A stretch of 64,000 bases of DNA from an uncultured Lachnospiraceae bacterium (GCA_910586755.1 CAJUJM010000050.1:124001-188000), one strand, 5' to 3'. Positions 27,759 to 35,801 are shown, counted from the stretch's first letter. Numbers and translations are program-made. Notes: a model not told the origin generated them from the sequence alone.

Positions 27759-30359
27759 TTATTTTAGCCGGGAAAGGCCCTCAATGCCAAAACGATTGCC
27801 GGGATCAATATTGCAAAGCTCCTGATATAATCGCTTAGCCTCGGGAAGTCTATTCATTTTTTCATATAATCTCGCCAGCACTGTTCGGGAATGTAAGTGT
27901 TCAGGATAAATCTCTATCGCTTCCAGTAAAAATTTCTCTGCTTCCCCCTCACGGCCTTTTTGCTTTGAGAGCAGACGCCCCAATTCTGTGCGCGATTGGA
28001 TATCCCGAGGCGCAATCTCTATCGCTTCCAGCAAAAATTTTTCTGCTTCTCCTTCACGTCCTTCTTGTTTTGAGAGCAGACGCCCTAATTCCGTACGTGA
28101 TTGGATGTGTTTCGGATCAATCTTTATCACTTCCAGTAAAAGTTTCTCCGCTTCCCCCTCACGGCCTTTTTGCTTTGAGAGTAACCGCCCTAATTCCGTG
28201 CGTGATTGGATATCCTTAGGCGCAATTTCTATTGCTTGAAGTAAAAATTTCTCCGCTTCTCCTTCACGGCCTTTCTGCTTTGAAAGCAGTCGCCCTAGTT
28301 CTGTGCGGGCTGGGAGCTGTTTGGGATTATATTGGATTACTGCAAGAAATTTCTCTTTTGCAAGAATATTATCCTTTCTTTTTGCTGCCCACATCCCCCA
28401 TTCGGTATAAAGTTTTGCCATTAACAAATCGGTTTCTATCTCAGGCGCAAGGTTATCTAAAACGGTTTTAATCGTAAAACTACTTCCAGAAGAGCTATTC
28501 TGGCATCTTGCCCATAAAACACCTAAGCACAAATATGCTTTTCCGGTACGCGAGAGGTTCAAGCTTCCTTCCTGTATGCGAAAATAGATTCTTTCTAAAT
28601 AACCCCAGTAATCGATCTTGCCAATTGGATCCTTGCTGCCTTTTTGTACTTCCCGTTTATTAATGATATTTGTTAAAAAGACCTCTGTTTCATTTTCATC
28701 CATGAAATCTATTAGATTAAATATTACGGAGTCAATAGTGGCTTTGTCTTTATTAAACAGAAAAAATAGTTCAGCGATCACATCATGTTTCGGCTGTAGC
28801 GTCTTGTTTCCCTCATGAAAAACTACTGGTTCAACATGGCGGGGTACAAATCGTTCACACAGCCTTGTCCGTAATTTACGCTCATTTAATTCATCGAAGC
28901 GTTTGCAGAACAGTGACAATGATAATGGGGTATTAAAAACTTTAAGAGCAGCAATTACGCCATATAGCTGGATATCTGTATCTACTTTTCCAAACTCCCG
29001 TTGAATCAATTCACCCCATTCTTCCCAATCCAATTTAATGCTTTCTGGTTTCGATGAGATTTTTTTTAATTCGAACAGGGTACGATAGATTAGCTCCACC
29101 AAACTAATATTCGGTTTTCTATACTGGCGGAATATCCCGTTTATAACAGATCGTTGATCTGCTTCGTTTATTACGCCTTCTTTTACCAAATAGGACGTGG
29201 TTTTTTTCAGAATTACCTCTCTTCTTTCCCAACTTTCCGCAAAATAACAGGTCTTATAATTTTTCAAATGATATTTCCTGGTTTGGTTGATACCCTGCAG
29301 CACCACAAGAGCCGCATCATCAAACCAGCGCAGTAATAGATCCCGATCCGGATCCGCAAGCAGCGTAAGCCGGTTTTCCCGCTCTGCCATTAACAGGTGT
29401 ATTTTGGAATTGTAAGGCCACCTTGCCTGTAAACTTGAAAGAGATTCCCTGCCTTCAAAGGGATTATCAATACATAGCAATATACTCCGCCCTACAGGCG
29501 CAAATTTGAACAGGCAATCAAAGAAGCGTTTTGCCGCTTGTTCCGTTATAATCTCTTTGTTTGATAATGACATCCACACTGTCAGGTTTCCCGAAGAAGC
29601 CCATTGCACTGCTGCACGCATCATCAGACTTGTTTTTCCCTGTCCTCCATTTCCTGCAATTATAACAGGAAAACCTTTTTGAATTAATTCCTCTATTGTC
29701 TGTACTGCCTCTTTGTTCGGAACATCCTCATCTGCGCTGATAACCTGGAGCATTGTGTGGAAATTATTATCAACAGTAAAGAAGTTTTTAATTGTTGAAT
29801 GGCTACAGGAAAATTTCGCGTCATTGATATAGCCAGGAGTAATTAGTTCTGCAACATTGTCAATTCCCTGGATATCCAACTGTTCTTTTATCTGAGAAGC
29901 TGCTTCCAATATCTGTGGTAACCCGGTCAGCAATTCAGAAGCTTTTTCCAGATGGTTTTGAATTAAAATATCATTGATCCATGCAGAAAACTCCGGAATG
30001 GTCATCCACTGCTCTATTAAATAGGATATGATAATTTTCGCTTCTTCTTCACATGCAATTTTAGAATCAACCATATCGCTTACACCGGGTAATACGTTAC
30101 GCTGCAGACAGGTCTCCCAATACCCCAGAATATCTTCTTTAAGAGGTATTCCTAACTCTCTCTGCCGGTATTTTCTGTGTTCGCAGTACTGTGCATATGC
30201 CACAGCTGATTTTTCCCGAACAGCATCCAGTGTTTCCTGAATATGGTTGCTGTTTTGGTTTCTAAAGTGGTCAAAAATTGTTACCAGCGATCCAGTAAAT
30301 CCTACCGGCGTATTAAGATTAGAAAGGCCATCTTTGATTACATCCAAAATATTATGCAT
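27759..30359 (-). CDS. STAND-like P-loop NTPase with C-terminal TPR array
   Basis: An 866-residue protein. A helical N-terminal region (about 1-215) of unknown fold precedes an NTPase domain with Walker A GNGGQGKTS (Lys242) and Walker B ILLCIDN (Asp298), then a helical middle region (about 390-640) and five TPR-like repeats (about 670-866), four almost identical in 35-residue units. This order (effector-like N-terminus, NTPase, repeat sensor) is that of STAND/NACHT switches used in signalling and phage defence. ATG 30359 overlaps the MBL-gene stop by 8 nt. Defence is inference; no effector domain was recognised. Confidence 0.85.
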   Translation of the reverse strand: MHNILDVIKDGLSNLNTPVGFTGSLVTIFDHFRNQNSNHIQETLDAVREKSAVAYAQYCEHRKYRQRELGIPLKEDILGYWETCLQRNVLPGVSDMVDSKIACEEEAKIIISYLIEQWMTIPEFSAWINDILIQNHLEKASELLTGLPQILEAASQIKEQLDIQGIDNVAELITPGYINDAKFSCSHSTIKNFFTVDNNFHTMLQVISADEDVPNKEAVQTIEELIQKGFPVIIAGNGGQGKTSLMMRAAVQWASSGNLTVWMSLSNKEIITEQAAKRFFDCLFKFAPVGRSILLCIDNPFEGRESLSSLQARWPYNSKIHLLMAERENRLTLLADPDRDLLLRWFDDAALVVLQGINQTRKYHLKNYKTCYFAESWERREVILKKTTSYLVKEGVINEADQRSVINGIFRQYRKPNISLVELIYRTLFELKKISSKPESIKLDWEEWGELIQREFGKVDTDIQLYGVIAALKVFNTPLSLSLFCKRFDELNERKLRTRLCERFVPRHVEPVVFHEGNKTLQPKHDVIAELFFLFNKDKATIDSVIFNLIDFMDENETEVFLTNIINKREVQKGSKDPIGKIDYWGYLERIYFRIQEGSLNLSRTGKAYLCLGVLWARCQNSSSGSSFTIKTVLDNLAPEIETDLLMAKLYTEWGMWAAKRKDNILAKEKFLAVIQYNPKQLPARTELGRLLSKQKGREGEAEKFLLQAIEIAPKDIQSRTELGRLLSKQKGREGEAEKLLLEVIKIDPKHIQSRTELGRLLSKQEGREGEAEKFLLEAIEIAPRDIQSRTELGRLLSKQKGREGEAEKFLLEAIEIYPEHLHSRTVLARLYEKMNRLPEAKRLYQELCNIDPGNRFGIEGLSRLK
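27907..28330 (-). repeat. Four tandem 105-nt repeats (TPR units)
   Basis: Direct repeats with exactly 105-nt period; matching landmarks fall at 27912, 28017, 28122 and 28227. Each encodes a 35-residue unit with the core RTELGRLLSKQ. The copies are nearly identical at DNA level, which implies recent duplication or gene conversion. Confidence 0.92.
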
Positions 30360-31236
30360 CTTGACTGCTCCATATTAACAGATTATCAGTAAAAACAGCC
30401 CCTATTTTTTCGTTGTCTTTTAGCCATGACAGATAAGACCGCACGGTACTTCCCACCAAAACATACTGTTCAAAATTCATTACCAGTCCATATTCATCAA
30501 AAATCCTCTTTAAAAGTGTTTCAAAGCACATAGGCGTTTTTAAAATGGTCTGTATGTTATTTGATATATCGAATACTTTTTGACGGTTAAACTGTACTAT
30601 GCCTGTGATGTCGCTCGTTACATCTGAATGGGCAGGCACGAACATAATGGCTTCCATAGCTTCAACTTTGTCCAATGTATTTAGATATTCAGCAACATCA
30701 TAGATAAAAGCAATCTGATATTTTTCCAAAGTATCTTTACTGCTGATACAATCAGCAAGAAAAACAACATCGTCTGGCGTGCGTATGCCAACCATATCAA
30801 AAAAATGTCCGTGCAATGGAATAACCTCTAATTCTTTCGGAAAGTCGGGGTCTGTAATCTCTCTGACATCACTTTCAGACGCAAGTAAAAATTTATGCCT
30901 TAAATCTTTACAAGGGTATCCGCCATACAGAAATGACGGCTCTAAAAGAGGATACCTTGTAAACGCCGCTTCAATGCCGTCTGCAAATATCTTACATCCT
31001 GTTTGCTGCTGTAAATACTTGTTTCCTCCAATGTGGTCTGCATTAGAGTGTGTGTTGATGATCCCTTTTAAGTTCCATCCATTTTCACTCAGTATTCTAC
31101 GGACTTTCCTGCCTGCATCCTTATCATTTCCGCTGTCTATCAGATAGACATCTGTATCATTTGACTTATAAATCCCGATTTTTGCAGGGCAGTTTATGTA
31201 ATAACTTCTTTCACCGACTTGATTTAATTCAAACAT
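30352..31236 (-). CDS. Metallo-beta-lactamase-fold hydrolase
   Basis: A 294-residue MBL-fold protein. The metal motif reads THSNADHIGG, so the second His of HxHxDH is Asn; other ligands appear in LHGH, LADC and PAHSD. That substitution occurs in some MBL subfamilies and may alter metal occupancy. The C-terminal 80 residues form an extra helical domain. ATG 31236 is chosen for its GAGAGGA site and because it begins 25 nt after the SnoaL-like stop; an open frame extends to 31308 but would overlap that gene. The stop overlaps the STAND NTPase start (ATGCATAA), so the two are translationally coupled. Confidence 0.88.
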   Translation of the reverse strand: MFELNQVGERSYYINCPAKIGIYKSNDTDVYLIDSGNDKDAGRKVRRILSENGWNLKGIINTHSNADHIGGNKYLQQQTGCKIFADGIEAAFTRYPLLEPSFLYGGYPCKDLRHKFLLASESDVREITDPDFPKELEVIPLHGHFFDMVGIRTPDDVVFLADCISSKDTLEKYQIAFIYDVAEYLNTLDKVEAMEAIMFVPAHSDVTSDITGIVQFNRQKVFDISNNIQTILKTPMCFETLLKRIFDEYGLVMNFEQYVLVGSTVRSYLSWLKDNEKIGAVFTDNLLIWSSQDA

Positions 31237-31261
31237 TGTATTCCTCTCATTCCATATAAAG

Positions 31262-31681
31262 TCAGAACCACATAGACGGGCTATCTTTGAATTGTGGGAC
31301 ATTTCCATTCTGATAAGGGTCGTAGTTGCCTGTATTGCAGCCGAATTCTTTTAGGGATTGTATTCGCCCATCCTGCGCCCACTTAATGAGGGAAATTCCA
31401 TCAAATGCTTCAACCTTCCCATCATCCATTGTATATTTAAAGTACCATTCTACTATCGTCTGGTTTCCTCTATGGAAATACTGCTTAATATCCCATTGGA
31501 GAACTGTGCTACGCCTGTTCCATTCATCAAACCACAGTTTTATTTTTAATGAGCCTTGGTACTCCGGCCCCCAACTTTCGGTGTAAACAGCATTTTCAGA
31601 GAATATATCCCGTATGCCTAAATCTCTCTTTTTCAACCACATATCAAACCATAGTTGAATGGTTTCCTCTCGTTTTTCCAT
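31262..31681 (-). CDS. SnoaL/NTF2-like small protein
   Basis: A 139-residue protein with the NTF2-like pattern: N-terminal helices (TIQLWFDMWLKKRD), the turn FSENAVYTESWGPEYQG and alternating aromatic beta strands (WDIKQYFHRGNQTIVEWYFKYT). Such proteins are small-ligand-binding or enzymatic alpha+beta barrels. First gene of a three-gene leftward operon with the MBL hydrolase and STAND NTPase. The AAGGAG upstream is about 15 nt from ATG 31681, so the start could be slightly different. Confidence 0.8.
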   Translation of the reverse strand: MEKREETIQLWFDMWLKKRDLGIRDIFSENAVYTESWGPEYQGSLKIKLWFDEWNRRSTVLQWDIKQYFHRGNQTIVEWYFKYTMDDGKVEAFDGISLIKWAQDGRIQSLKEFGCNTGNYDPYQNGNVPQFKDSPSMWF

Positions 31682-31770
31682 GAAATTTCAGCTTTTCTCC
31701 TTTCTGTCCCAGTATAGCAAGCAAACTATGATACCATTATGTCATAATTTGTTTTAGGAAGCAACAAAAA

Positions 31771-31816
31771 ATAAAGCGCCTTCGGATAATTGATTCATCC
31801 GTTGGCGCCTTTTTTA
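31771..31816. terminator. Bidirectional rho-independent terminator
   Basis: Stem GCGCCTTCGGAT / ATCCGTTGGCGC with T-runs on both sides (seven T residues at 31809-31815 on +, TTTATTTTTT on -). It ends the 165-residue membrane-protein gene on the - strand. Confidence 0.88.
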
Positions 31817-31847
31817 TCTTACCGTATCATTATATGACCATAAGCTC

Positions 31848-32345
31848 TCACTCTGCATTTTTCGTATATAAATGATTTAGTTCAAAATACAATGGCATCA
31901 GTACCACATTTATAACCAGGGAGTAAAACAAAGGAATCAGCGCTACCGATATATCCCCACATAAGGCAGCAAACTCGGGATCTAGCATATGACGGCGCAT
32001 AAGATTCACCATGCTGATTGTAAAGCCGATACTTCCCCAAATGAAACTGGTTCTGCATACCAGTTTAAGCGCATTTGCACTATCCCTTATCATTTCTGCT
32101 GTGCATTGGTCTCTTTTAATTAAATAGACAAATGCCTTTAGAAACCCCCGCCAATACCCTGTATACAACAGTATCAGAAAACAGGGAATCAGGATAAATT
32201 CCATGCTGATGGAATCCACAAAATACCAAGCTCTGCTGCCGATTCCGTATTTGACTATAAACAGCACTCCTAAAATTAAGACTACAAGCTTTACAAGTAA
32301 ATTCGAACTTTTTTGGGCGCTATTTGCTTTTTGCTGCAATTCCAC
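31848..32345 (-). CDS. Unknown membrane protein with four TM helices
   Basis: A 165-residue protein with hydrophobic segments near 18-35, 45-67, 95-112 and 132-152, separated by short charged loops. I recognise no family. GTG start at 32345 with only a weak purine-rich upstream region (AGAGCAGAAG), so the start is uncertain. It is a single gene next to the integrase remnants and has its own terminator. Confidence 0.65.
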   Translation of the reverse strand: MELQQKANSAQKSSNLLVKLVVLILGVLFIVKYGIGSRAWYFVDSISMEFILIPCFLILLYTGYWRGFLKAFVYLIKRDQCTAEMIRDSANALKLVCRTSFIWGSIGFTISMVNLMRRHMLDPEFAALCGDISVALIPLFYSLVINVVLMPLYFELNHLYTKNAE

Positions 32346-32443
32346 AAGATTTTCTTCTGCTCTCTTTCCCTATTTCGTAAATAGGATAATTTTAAGAAAG
32401 CGACCCTGATAGCCTGCTTAAAATCTTTCTCTTTCGTGACTAT

Positions 32444-32825
32444 TTATGCATACTTTTTATGAGATGCAGAATTCCTTCGGAACCGATGTGGAGATACTCC
32501 TTTTACTCCTGTTCGATTCCCCAGGCTACGCAGCATATACTGGATCCCCTGCGCGCTTAAACACCCATGGGGGCTGTCTGAGGTTACAAATAGCGGTCTG
32601 CTCTGCAAATTATTCTCTTCCATGATCAGGAAATCCCAAAAACTGGACAGATAATGAAGTCGGGTCTGCATGGTAGATATCTTGATGCCTGCTCCCTCAT
32701 AATTCCATAATAATACCGTAGAGCCATGCCTGTGATATCCTCCAGACGTCTCCCCAGAAAATTCAGCATGTTGTAGATTTCCCTGGTATACTGCTTTAAC
32801 GTGCTATTTTGCCGCCGGAAGAAGA
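32444..32825 (-). pseudogene. Tyrosine recombinase (integrase) remnant, frameshifted and internally deleted
   Basis: Two frames together give an integrase. The upstream part (about 32690-32825) encodes TLKQYTREIYNMLNFLG, matching the SAM-like core-binding domain of the 33318-33734 copy; a small deletion near 32693 shifts the frame, and the rest (75 codons) encodes MQTRLHYLSSF followed by a C-terminal catalytic piece with the H-x-x-R box SPHRFRR. The middle, including the first catalytic Arg, and the catalytic Tyr are missing. Not functional. Confidence 0.8.
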
Positions 32826-32831
32826 ATTCTC

Positions 32832-32860
32832 TTGAACTTTCTTCCGCTTTATGCTATTCT
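32832..32860 (+). promoter_or_regulatory. Promoter of antisense RNA 1
   Basis: TTGAAC (32832-32837) and TATTCT (32855-32860) with 17-nt spacing, firing rightward toward the convergent toxin gene. Confidence 0.75.
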
Positions 32861-32866
32861 TTAGAT

Positions 32867-33000
32867 AGAATGAGGCGCCTGCTGGTAACAGACGCCCCAT
32901 AGGAGCCCCACTCCAAAGGTGGAGTTTCCCGAGGTGGTACCTTATCTCTCAGTGAGAGGCGCCCATCCTGGTTGCAACAGGGTGGGCATTATTTTTTTCG
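32867..33000 (+). ncRNA. Antisense RNA 1 (type I antitoxin candidate)
   Basis: A transcript of about 130 nt from the promoter at 32832-32860 to a terminator hairpin (GCCCATCCTG/CAGGGTGGGC, 32961-32988) followed by TTATTTTTTT. It has further stems (GGCGCC region near 32880, CTCCACTCC-type stem near 32920) and no ORF. Its 3' end runs into the 3' end of the convergent toxin gene, the same geometry as RatA/TxpA and SR4/BsrG in Bacillus. Pairing at the mRNA 3' end would promote degradation of the toxin mRNA. Confidence 0.7.
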
Positions 33001-33114
33001 CTTGTGATCCTTGTCTCTCTCGAGAAAAGCAAGCAACGCTATAACAAAGCTACCGAAAGCGATCAGCAAGCCGATCACCCCTATGAATATCATAATGATA
33101 TCTGCAGCTGTCAT
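32989..33114 (-). CDS. Small holin-like membrane toxin (type I TA), copy 1
   Basis: A 41-residue peptide: a short polar N-terminus, one long hydrophobic helix (about 5-30, IIMIFIGVIGLLIAFGSF) and a charged tail ending DKDHKRKK. This is the layout of TxpA/BsrG-like and holin-like toxins that depolarise the membrane when over-expressed. A strong AGGGAGG site precedes ATG 33114. Promoter at 33200-33228, about 80-nt leader. Its last codons (AAA AAA TAA) are the complement of the antisense RNA's T-run. The call rests on size, hydropathy and locus architecture. Confidence 0.78.
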   Translation of the reverse strand: MTAADIIMIFIGVIGLLIAFGSFVIALLAFLERDKDHKRKK

Positions 33115-33199
33115 TTGCGCCACCTCCCTTCCTATGTATTCCGGCAAGCCGGTCATTGGATCGGGAGACTACCACCCCTGTCATGGGTTCCATGAATGG

Positions 33200-33228
33200 A
33201 TTCTACCACAATATGACAGGGATTTCAA
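33200..33228 (-). promoter_or_regulatory. Promoter of toxin 1
   Basis: On the - strand TTGAAA (33223-33228) and TAGAAT (33200-33205) are 17 nt apart. The leader that follows has complementary segments that could hide the ribosome binding site. Confidence 0.78.
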
Positions 33229-33303
33229 CTGCATCTATTTTTGAGTAGGGAAAGTAACAGGCTCTTTTTTTGACATCATATTAACATCACGGAGATATAA
33301 AAA

Positions 33304-33345
33304 GGGCTAGAAACCCCTTATTTTATAGAATTTCTAGCCCAAATG
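33304..33345 (-). terminator. Terminator overlapping the end of the second integrase fragment
   Basis: A 10-bp stem GGGCTAGAAA/TTTCTAGCCC; on the - strand it runs into TTTTTATAT. The integrase fragment's stop codon (33318) lies inside the hairpin, so the fragment was truncated at this point. Confidence 0.8.
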
Positions 33346-33734
33346 TCCCTTATTCTTGACAGATAATGGAGCCGGGTCTGCATGGTAGACATCTTGATCC
33401 CTCTCTGCTCCCGCATAATCCCGTAGTAATACCTCAGATCCATACCAGTGATGTCTTCCAAACGTTTTCCCAGGAAATTCAACATGTTATAGATCTCTCT
33501 GGTGTGCTGCTTTAACGTGTTATTTTGCCTGTTTACTGCCTTTTTAGATGCTACAAACATCCGAATTTTCGCTTCATCCCCTTCCAAGCCGCTTGGTATT
33601 AACTCTGTACTCTCTTCCTTCACCTCTTTCCCATGGAAGTTCATGTAGAGTACATTGTTTAGGTGCTCTAACTGTTCCTGACCTAGGTGAGGTGACATCT
33701 GATTGATCACATTTTCAAGTATTTTTTCAATCAT
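33318..33734 (-). pseudogene. N-terminal fragment of a tyrosine recombinase
   Basis: A 138-codon ORF with a polar N-terminal helix region and the core-binding SAM-like domain (TLKQHTREIYNMLNFLGKRL, YYYGIMREQ), ending abruptly at MQTRLHYLSRIRDIWARNSIK. The whole catalytic domain is absent. It shares long stretches with the 32444-32825 remnant at DNA level, so both descend from one integrase. It could still make a DNA-binding stub. The ribosome binding site AAGGAGGG upstream is intact. Confidence 0.8.
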
Positions 33735-33791
33735 AAAAATAAGCCCTCCTTCTACAGTTAGAATAAAGGCTTATTTTTTGTTCCGCAGTCC

Positions 33792-33820
33792 TTGAATCTT
33801 GGTAATAAATATGTTATAGT
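33792..33820 (+). promoter_or_regulatory. Promoter of antisense RNA 2
   Basis: TTGAAT (33792-33797) and TATAGT (33815-33820) with 17-nt spacing, firing rightward toward toxin 2. Confidence 0.78.
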
Positions 33821-33826
33821 AAATAT

Positions 33827-33925
33827 ACAAAAGGAGCAACCGCCCACAAGGGGTTGACCTGTTTAACAGTGTACATAGAAATGCCACCCATTACCGGTCA
33901 AAGTATGAGGGTGGTTTTTCTATGC
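33827..33925 (+). ncRNA. Antisense RNA 2 (type I antitoxin candidate)
   Basis: A transcript of about 100 nt ending in a long hairpin (33874-33924): CATAGAAA pairs with TTTCTATG and CCACCC with GGGTGG, with a T-run on the 3' side. No ORF. It lies tail-to-tail with toxin 2, whose stop is 10 nt beyond the hairpin, so the toxin mRNA 3' region would be fully complementary to it. Confidence 0.7.
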
Positions 33926-33934
33926 TTTAAATCA

Positions 33935-34036
33935 TCAGTGACAAATCAAATAAATGAATGTCAGCAGTGACAGAATGAACATTCCAAAGGCCATCAGGTC
34001 TTTAAAATCGAAATATTTCACCAGCACCACCCCCAT
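33935..34036 (-). CDS. Small holin-like membrane toxin (type I TA), copy 2
   Basis: A 33-residue peptide from ATG 34036 (29 residues if the GTG at 34021 is used, for which GGGGGTGG would be the ribosome binding site). It contains KYFDFKDLMAFGMFILSLL, a hydrophobic helix with the FGMFxLxLLTF pattern typical of annotated holin-like toxins. Promoter at 34089-34117. It differs in sequence from toxin 1, so the two loci are not a simple duplication. Confidence 0.78.
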   Translation of the reverse strand: MGVVLVKYFDFKDLMAFGMFILSLLTFIYLICH

Positions 34037-34088
34037 CCTATGTATGAATAGAGGTCAGCCACCCTGTAACACGATTACTCCCAAACAA

Positions 34089-34117
34089 ATTCTAACATAC
34101 TTTTCTTATCCTAACAA
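34089..34117 (-). promoter_or_regulatory. Promoter of toxin 2
   Basis: On the - strand TTGTTA (34112-34117) and TAGAAT (34089-34094) are 17 nt apart, about 45 nt upstream of the toxin start. Confidence 0.76.
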
Positions 34118-34302
34118 CCTGAATTTTCGCATCTTCTCCACTCAATTAAATAGGGATATCAGGGCGCTTAGTGCTAAGCTCTTTTTCAATGCACATTGAC
34201 CTCTTAAAATCCCGTTTTTTTAATTTCTTTTGAGTGTAAACAAGACTCTTCATTATCGCACTTCTCATAAAATTTTCCGTTTGCTTATTCGTCCACCATA
34301 TA

Positions 34303-34767
34303 TTAACTATTCAGTAGTTTTGTTAAATCATCCACGGAAACATCCATTTTCGCAGAAACCTCTTCCATCGTCATGCCTGAAGCAAGGAAGCGCTTTATCA
34401 CCCTTTTCATTTCCTCGCCAACTTCTATGATATGCCCGTCTGGATCGTAAAACCGGATCACCCGCTGACCCCAGCTATGCTCAATGACTTCTCCCAGATA
34501 TTCAATGTCAGGGTATTCTTTCAGCCTGCATAAAAAACCGTCAAAGTCCTGTTCTTCAAAGACTATTTCTGCATTGTTAGATTTTTTTAATATCTTTTCT
34601 TTGGGCAGATTCACAAGCCAGTCAAAATCCTGCTGCAATGCCAGGCCACAGGTAAAAGTGATATTTTTTCCATAGTCCTGAAATACTTCCATTCCAAACA
34701 AATCCTCATAAAATTTTCTCGCTGCATTAATGTCAGCCACCGCTATCACCATACATGTATACTTCAT
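34303..34767 (-). CDS. VOC (glyoxalase/bleomycin-resistance) family protein
   Basis: A 154-residue protein with one VOC module: KYTCMVIAVADINAARKFYEDLFGMEV at the start, GLALQQDFDWLV in the middle and VIRFYDPDGHIIEVGE with the metal Glu/His pattern near 115. The C-terminal 40 residues (KRVIKRFLASGMTMEEVSAKM) form a helix-turn-helix-like tail. The start is ATG 34767, preceded by GGAAGGAA; an open frame reaches 34848 without one. It lies 77 nt downstream of the DUF3795 gene on the same strand. Confidence 0.85.
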   Translation of the reverse strand: MKYTCMVIAVADINAARKFYEDLFGMEVFQDYGKNITFTCGLALQQDFDWLVNLPKEKILKKSNNAEIVFEEQDFDGFLCRLKEYPDIEYLGEVIEHSWGQRVIRFYDPDGHIIEVGEEMKRVIKRFLASGMTMEEVSAKMDVSVDDLTKLLNS

Positions 34768-34844
34768 AAATATATTCCTTCCCACTCTGATTTTCTTAAT
34801 CCTTTTTACTGTTTCTGATACAAATGAGTGCTGTACTCGGATCG

Positions 34845-35393
34845 TCACTTTTTCTTGTACAGCTTCAGTTCAACCTTTCTACGAGATGCAATCTCCTGCA
34901 GCAGCTCTGCGGCAAAAGCGCTTTTCTCTTTGAGCGTAAGAGTTTCCATATCCGGTTTGCTCTCAATTTCCCTAAGCGCCTCCTTGAGTTCCTGCAAATT
35001 CAAAAGGTTTACAGCAACACAAAAGAGAGTCTTTTTACGTCCGTCATTATAGCCGGACAACAAGATATCTAATATTTTTATCTTTTCTCTCTGTTCTGTA
35101 TTATAGGCTTCGACCCCAAACTGCCGAATCTTTTCCAAATCATCCTTTCTGTTCCGATGGGTAATAAAAGAATCAAAATCATCAATATGCTCATATTTTT
35201 CACATGGGTACTCATTGCATTGACAGCAGTATTCTACTCCCGTGTGCTCCATGCTGCACCTTGCGATTCTGCATGATTGATTTCCTTCCCCGCCTCCGCA
35301 GCCAGGACAGTTTTTATTTAAAAACATGGGGCAAAGTCCACAATTCAGACCACAAAGAGAAAGTAATTGATTTTGCCGGTTAAATCCTTTCAT
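34845..35393 (-). CDS. DUF3795 cysteine-rich protein
   Basis: A 182-residue protein with the DUF3795 signature: SLCGLNCGLCPMF, then NCPGCGGG, CRIARC, and YCCQCNEYPCEKY (about 12-65), twelve or more Cys that probably bind zinc or an iron-sulfur centre. A helical C-terminal half follows. AGGAGGT with 5-nt spacing fixes ATG 35393; the longer open frame to 35492 is not needed. Function unknown. Confidence 0.87.
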   Translation of the reverse strand: MKGFNRQNQLLSLCGLNCGLCPMFLNKNCPGCGGGEGNQSCRIARCSMEHTGVEYCCQCNEYPCEKYEHIDDFDSFITHRNRKDDLEKIRQFGVEAYNTEQREKIKILDILLSGYNDGRKKTLFCVAVNLLNLQELKEALREIESKPDMETLTLKEKSAFAAELLQEIASRRKVELKLYKKK

Positions 35394-35526
35394 GATACCT
35401 CCTAACTGTTTGCCTGCACTTAAAATATAGTTGTCATATCGTTCCGCCCAAAAGTTTCCGTCTTTTTGCCAGACCGTTCTTCTCTCCCACAAAGGTCTTG
35501 GGGCCTGCTTTTTTCATGCCGTATGC

Positions 35527-35670
35527 TTATGCCACAGGAGCAATCTTTGCCTGCAGGTTTTCTTTCAGGCGAAGCTTTAGTTCTTCGCCACACTCTTTCC
35601 ACTGTTCCGTTGTCCTTGCGTTTTTATAAGGAAAATTCTTCGCCGGTTTCTGCCCGGCCGGCGTTTCCAT
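35527..35670 (-). CDS. Possible small ORF or gene remnant
   Basis: A 47-codon frame (ATG 35670 to TAA 35527) in the gap before the DUF3795 gene. The product has a coding-like amphipathic helix (TEQWKECGEELKLRLKENL). In the same frame just upstream, after a TAA, another stretch reads EAYLQDHPTSPIVSDW, so this may be the decayed 3' end of a longer gene. No clear ribosome binding site, no family recognised. Confidence 0.3.
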   Translation of the reverse strand: METPAGQKPAKNFPYKNARTTEQWKECGEELKLRLKENLQAKIAPVA

Positions 35671-35801
35671 CACGCTTTACCAGTCAGAAACGATGGGAGA
35701 TGTGGGATGGTCCTGCAGATATGCTTCCTATTCTTCTGGTTCCACTTCCCCCGCTTCCACACGTAAAAATATCTGTTTCATCTCCCTCTGAAATCTCATC
35801 C

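Noticed and set aside
27907..28330. Possible CRISPR array
   Set aside because: The repeats are adjacent without spacers and lie in frame inside a coding region as 35-residue TPR units.
27965..28471. Three + strand ORFs of about 80 codons opposite the TPR repeats
   Set aside because: They repeat with the 105-nt period and are antisense images of the TPR codons.
32921..32932. An 11-nt match (TTCCCGAGGTG) between the antisense RNA 1 region and the 3' end of tRNA-Arg, suggesting att sites of an integrated element
   Set aside because: Too short to separate from chance in a 64-kb window, the surrounding bases do not match, and no intact integrase is present.
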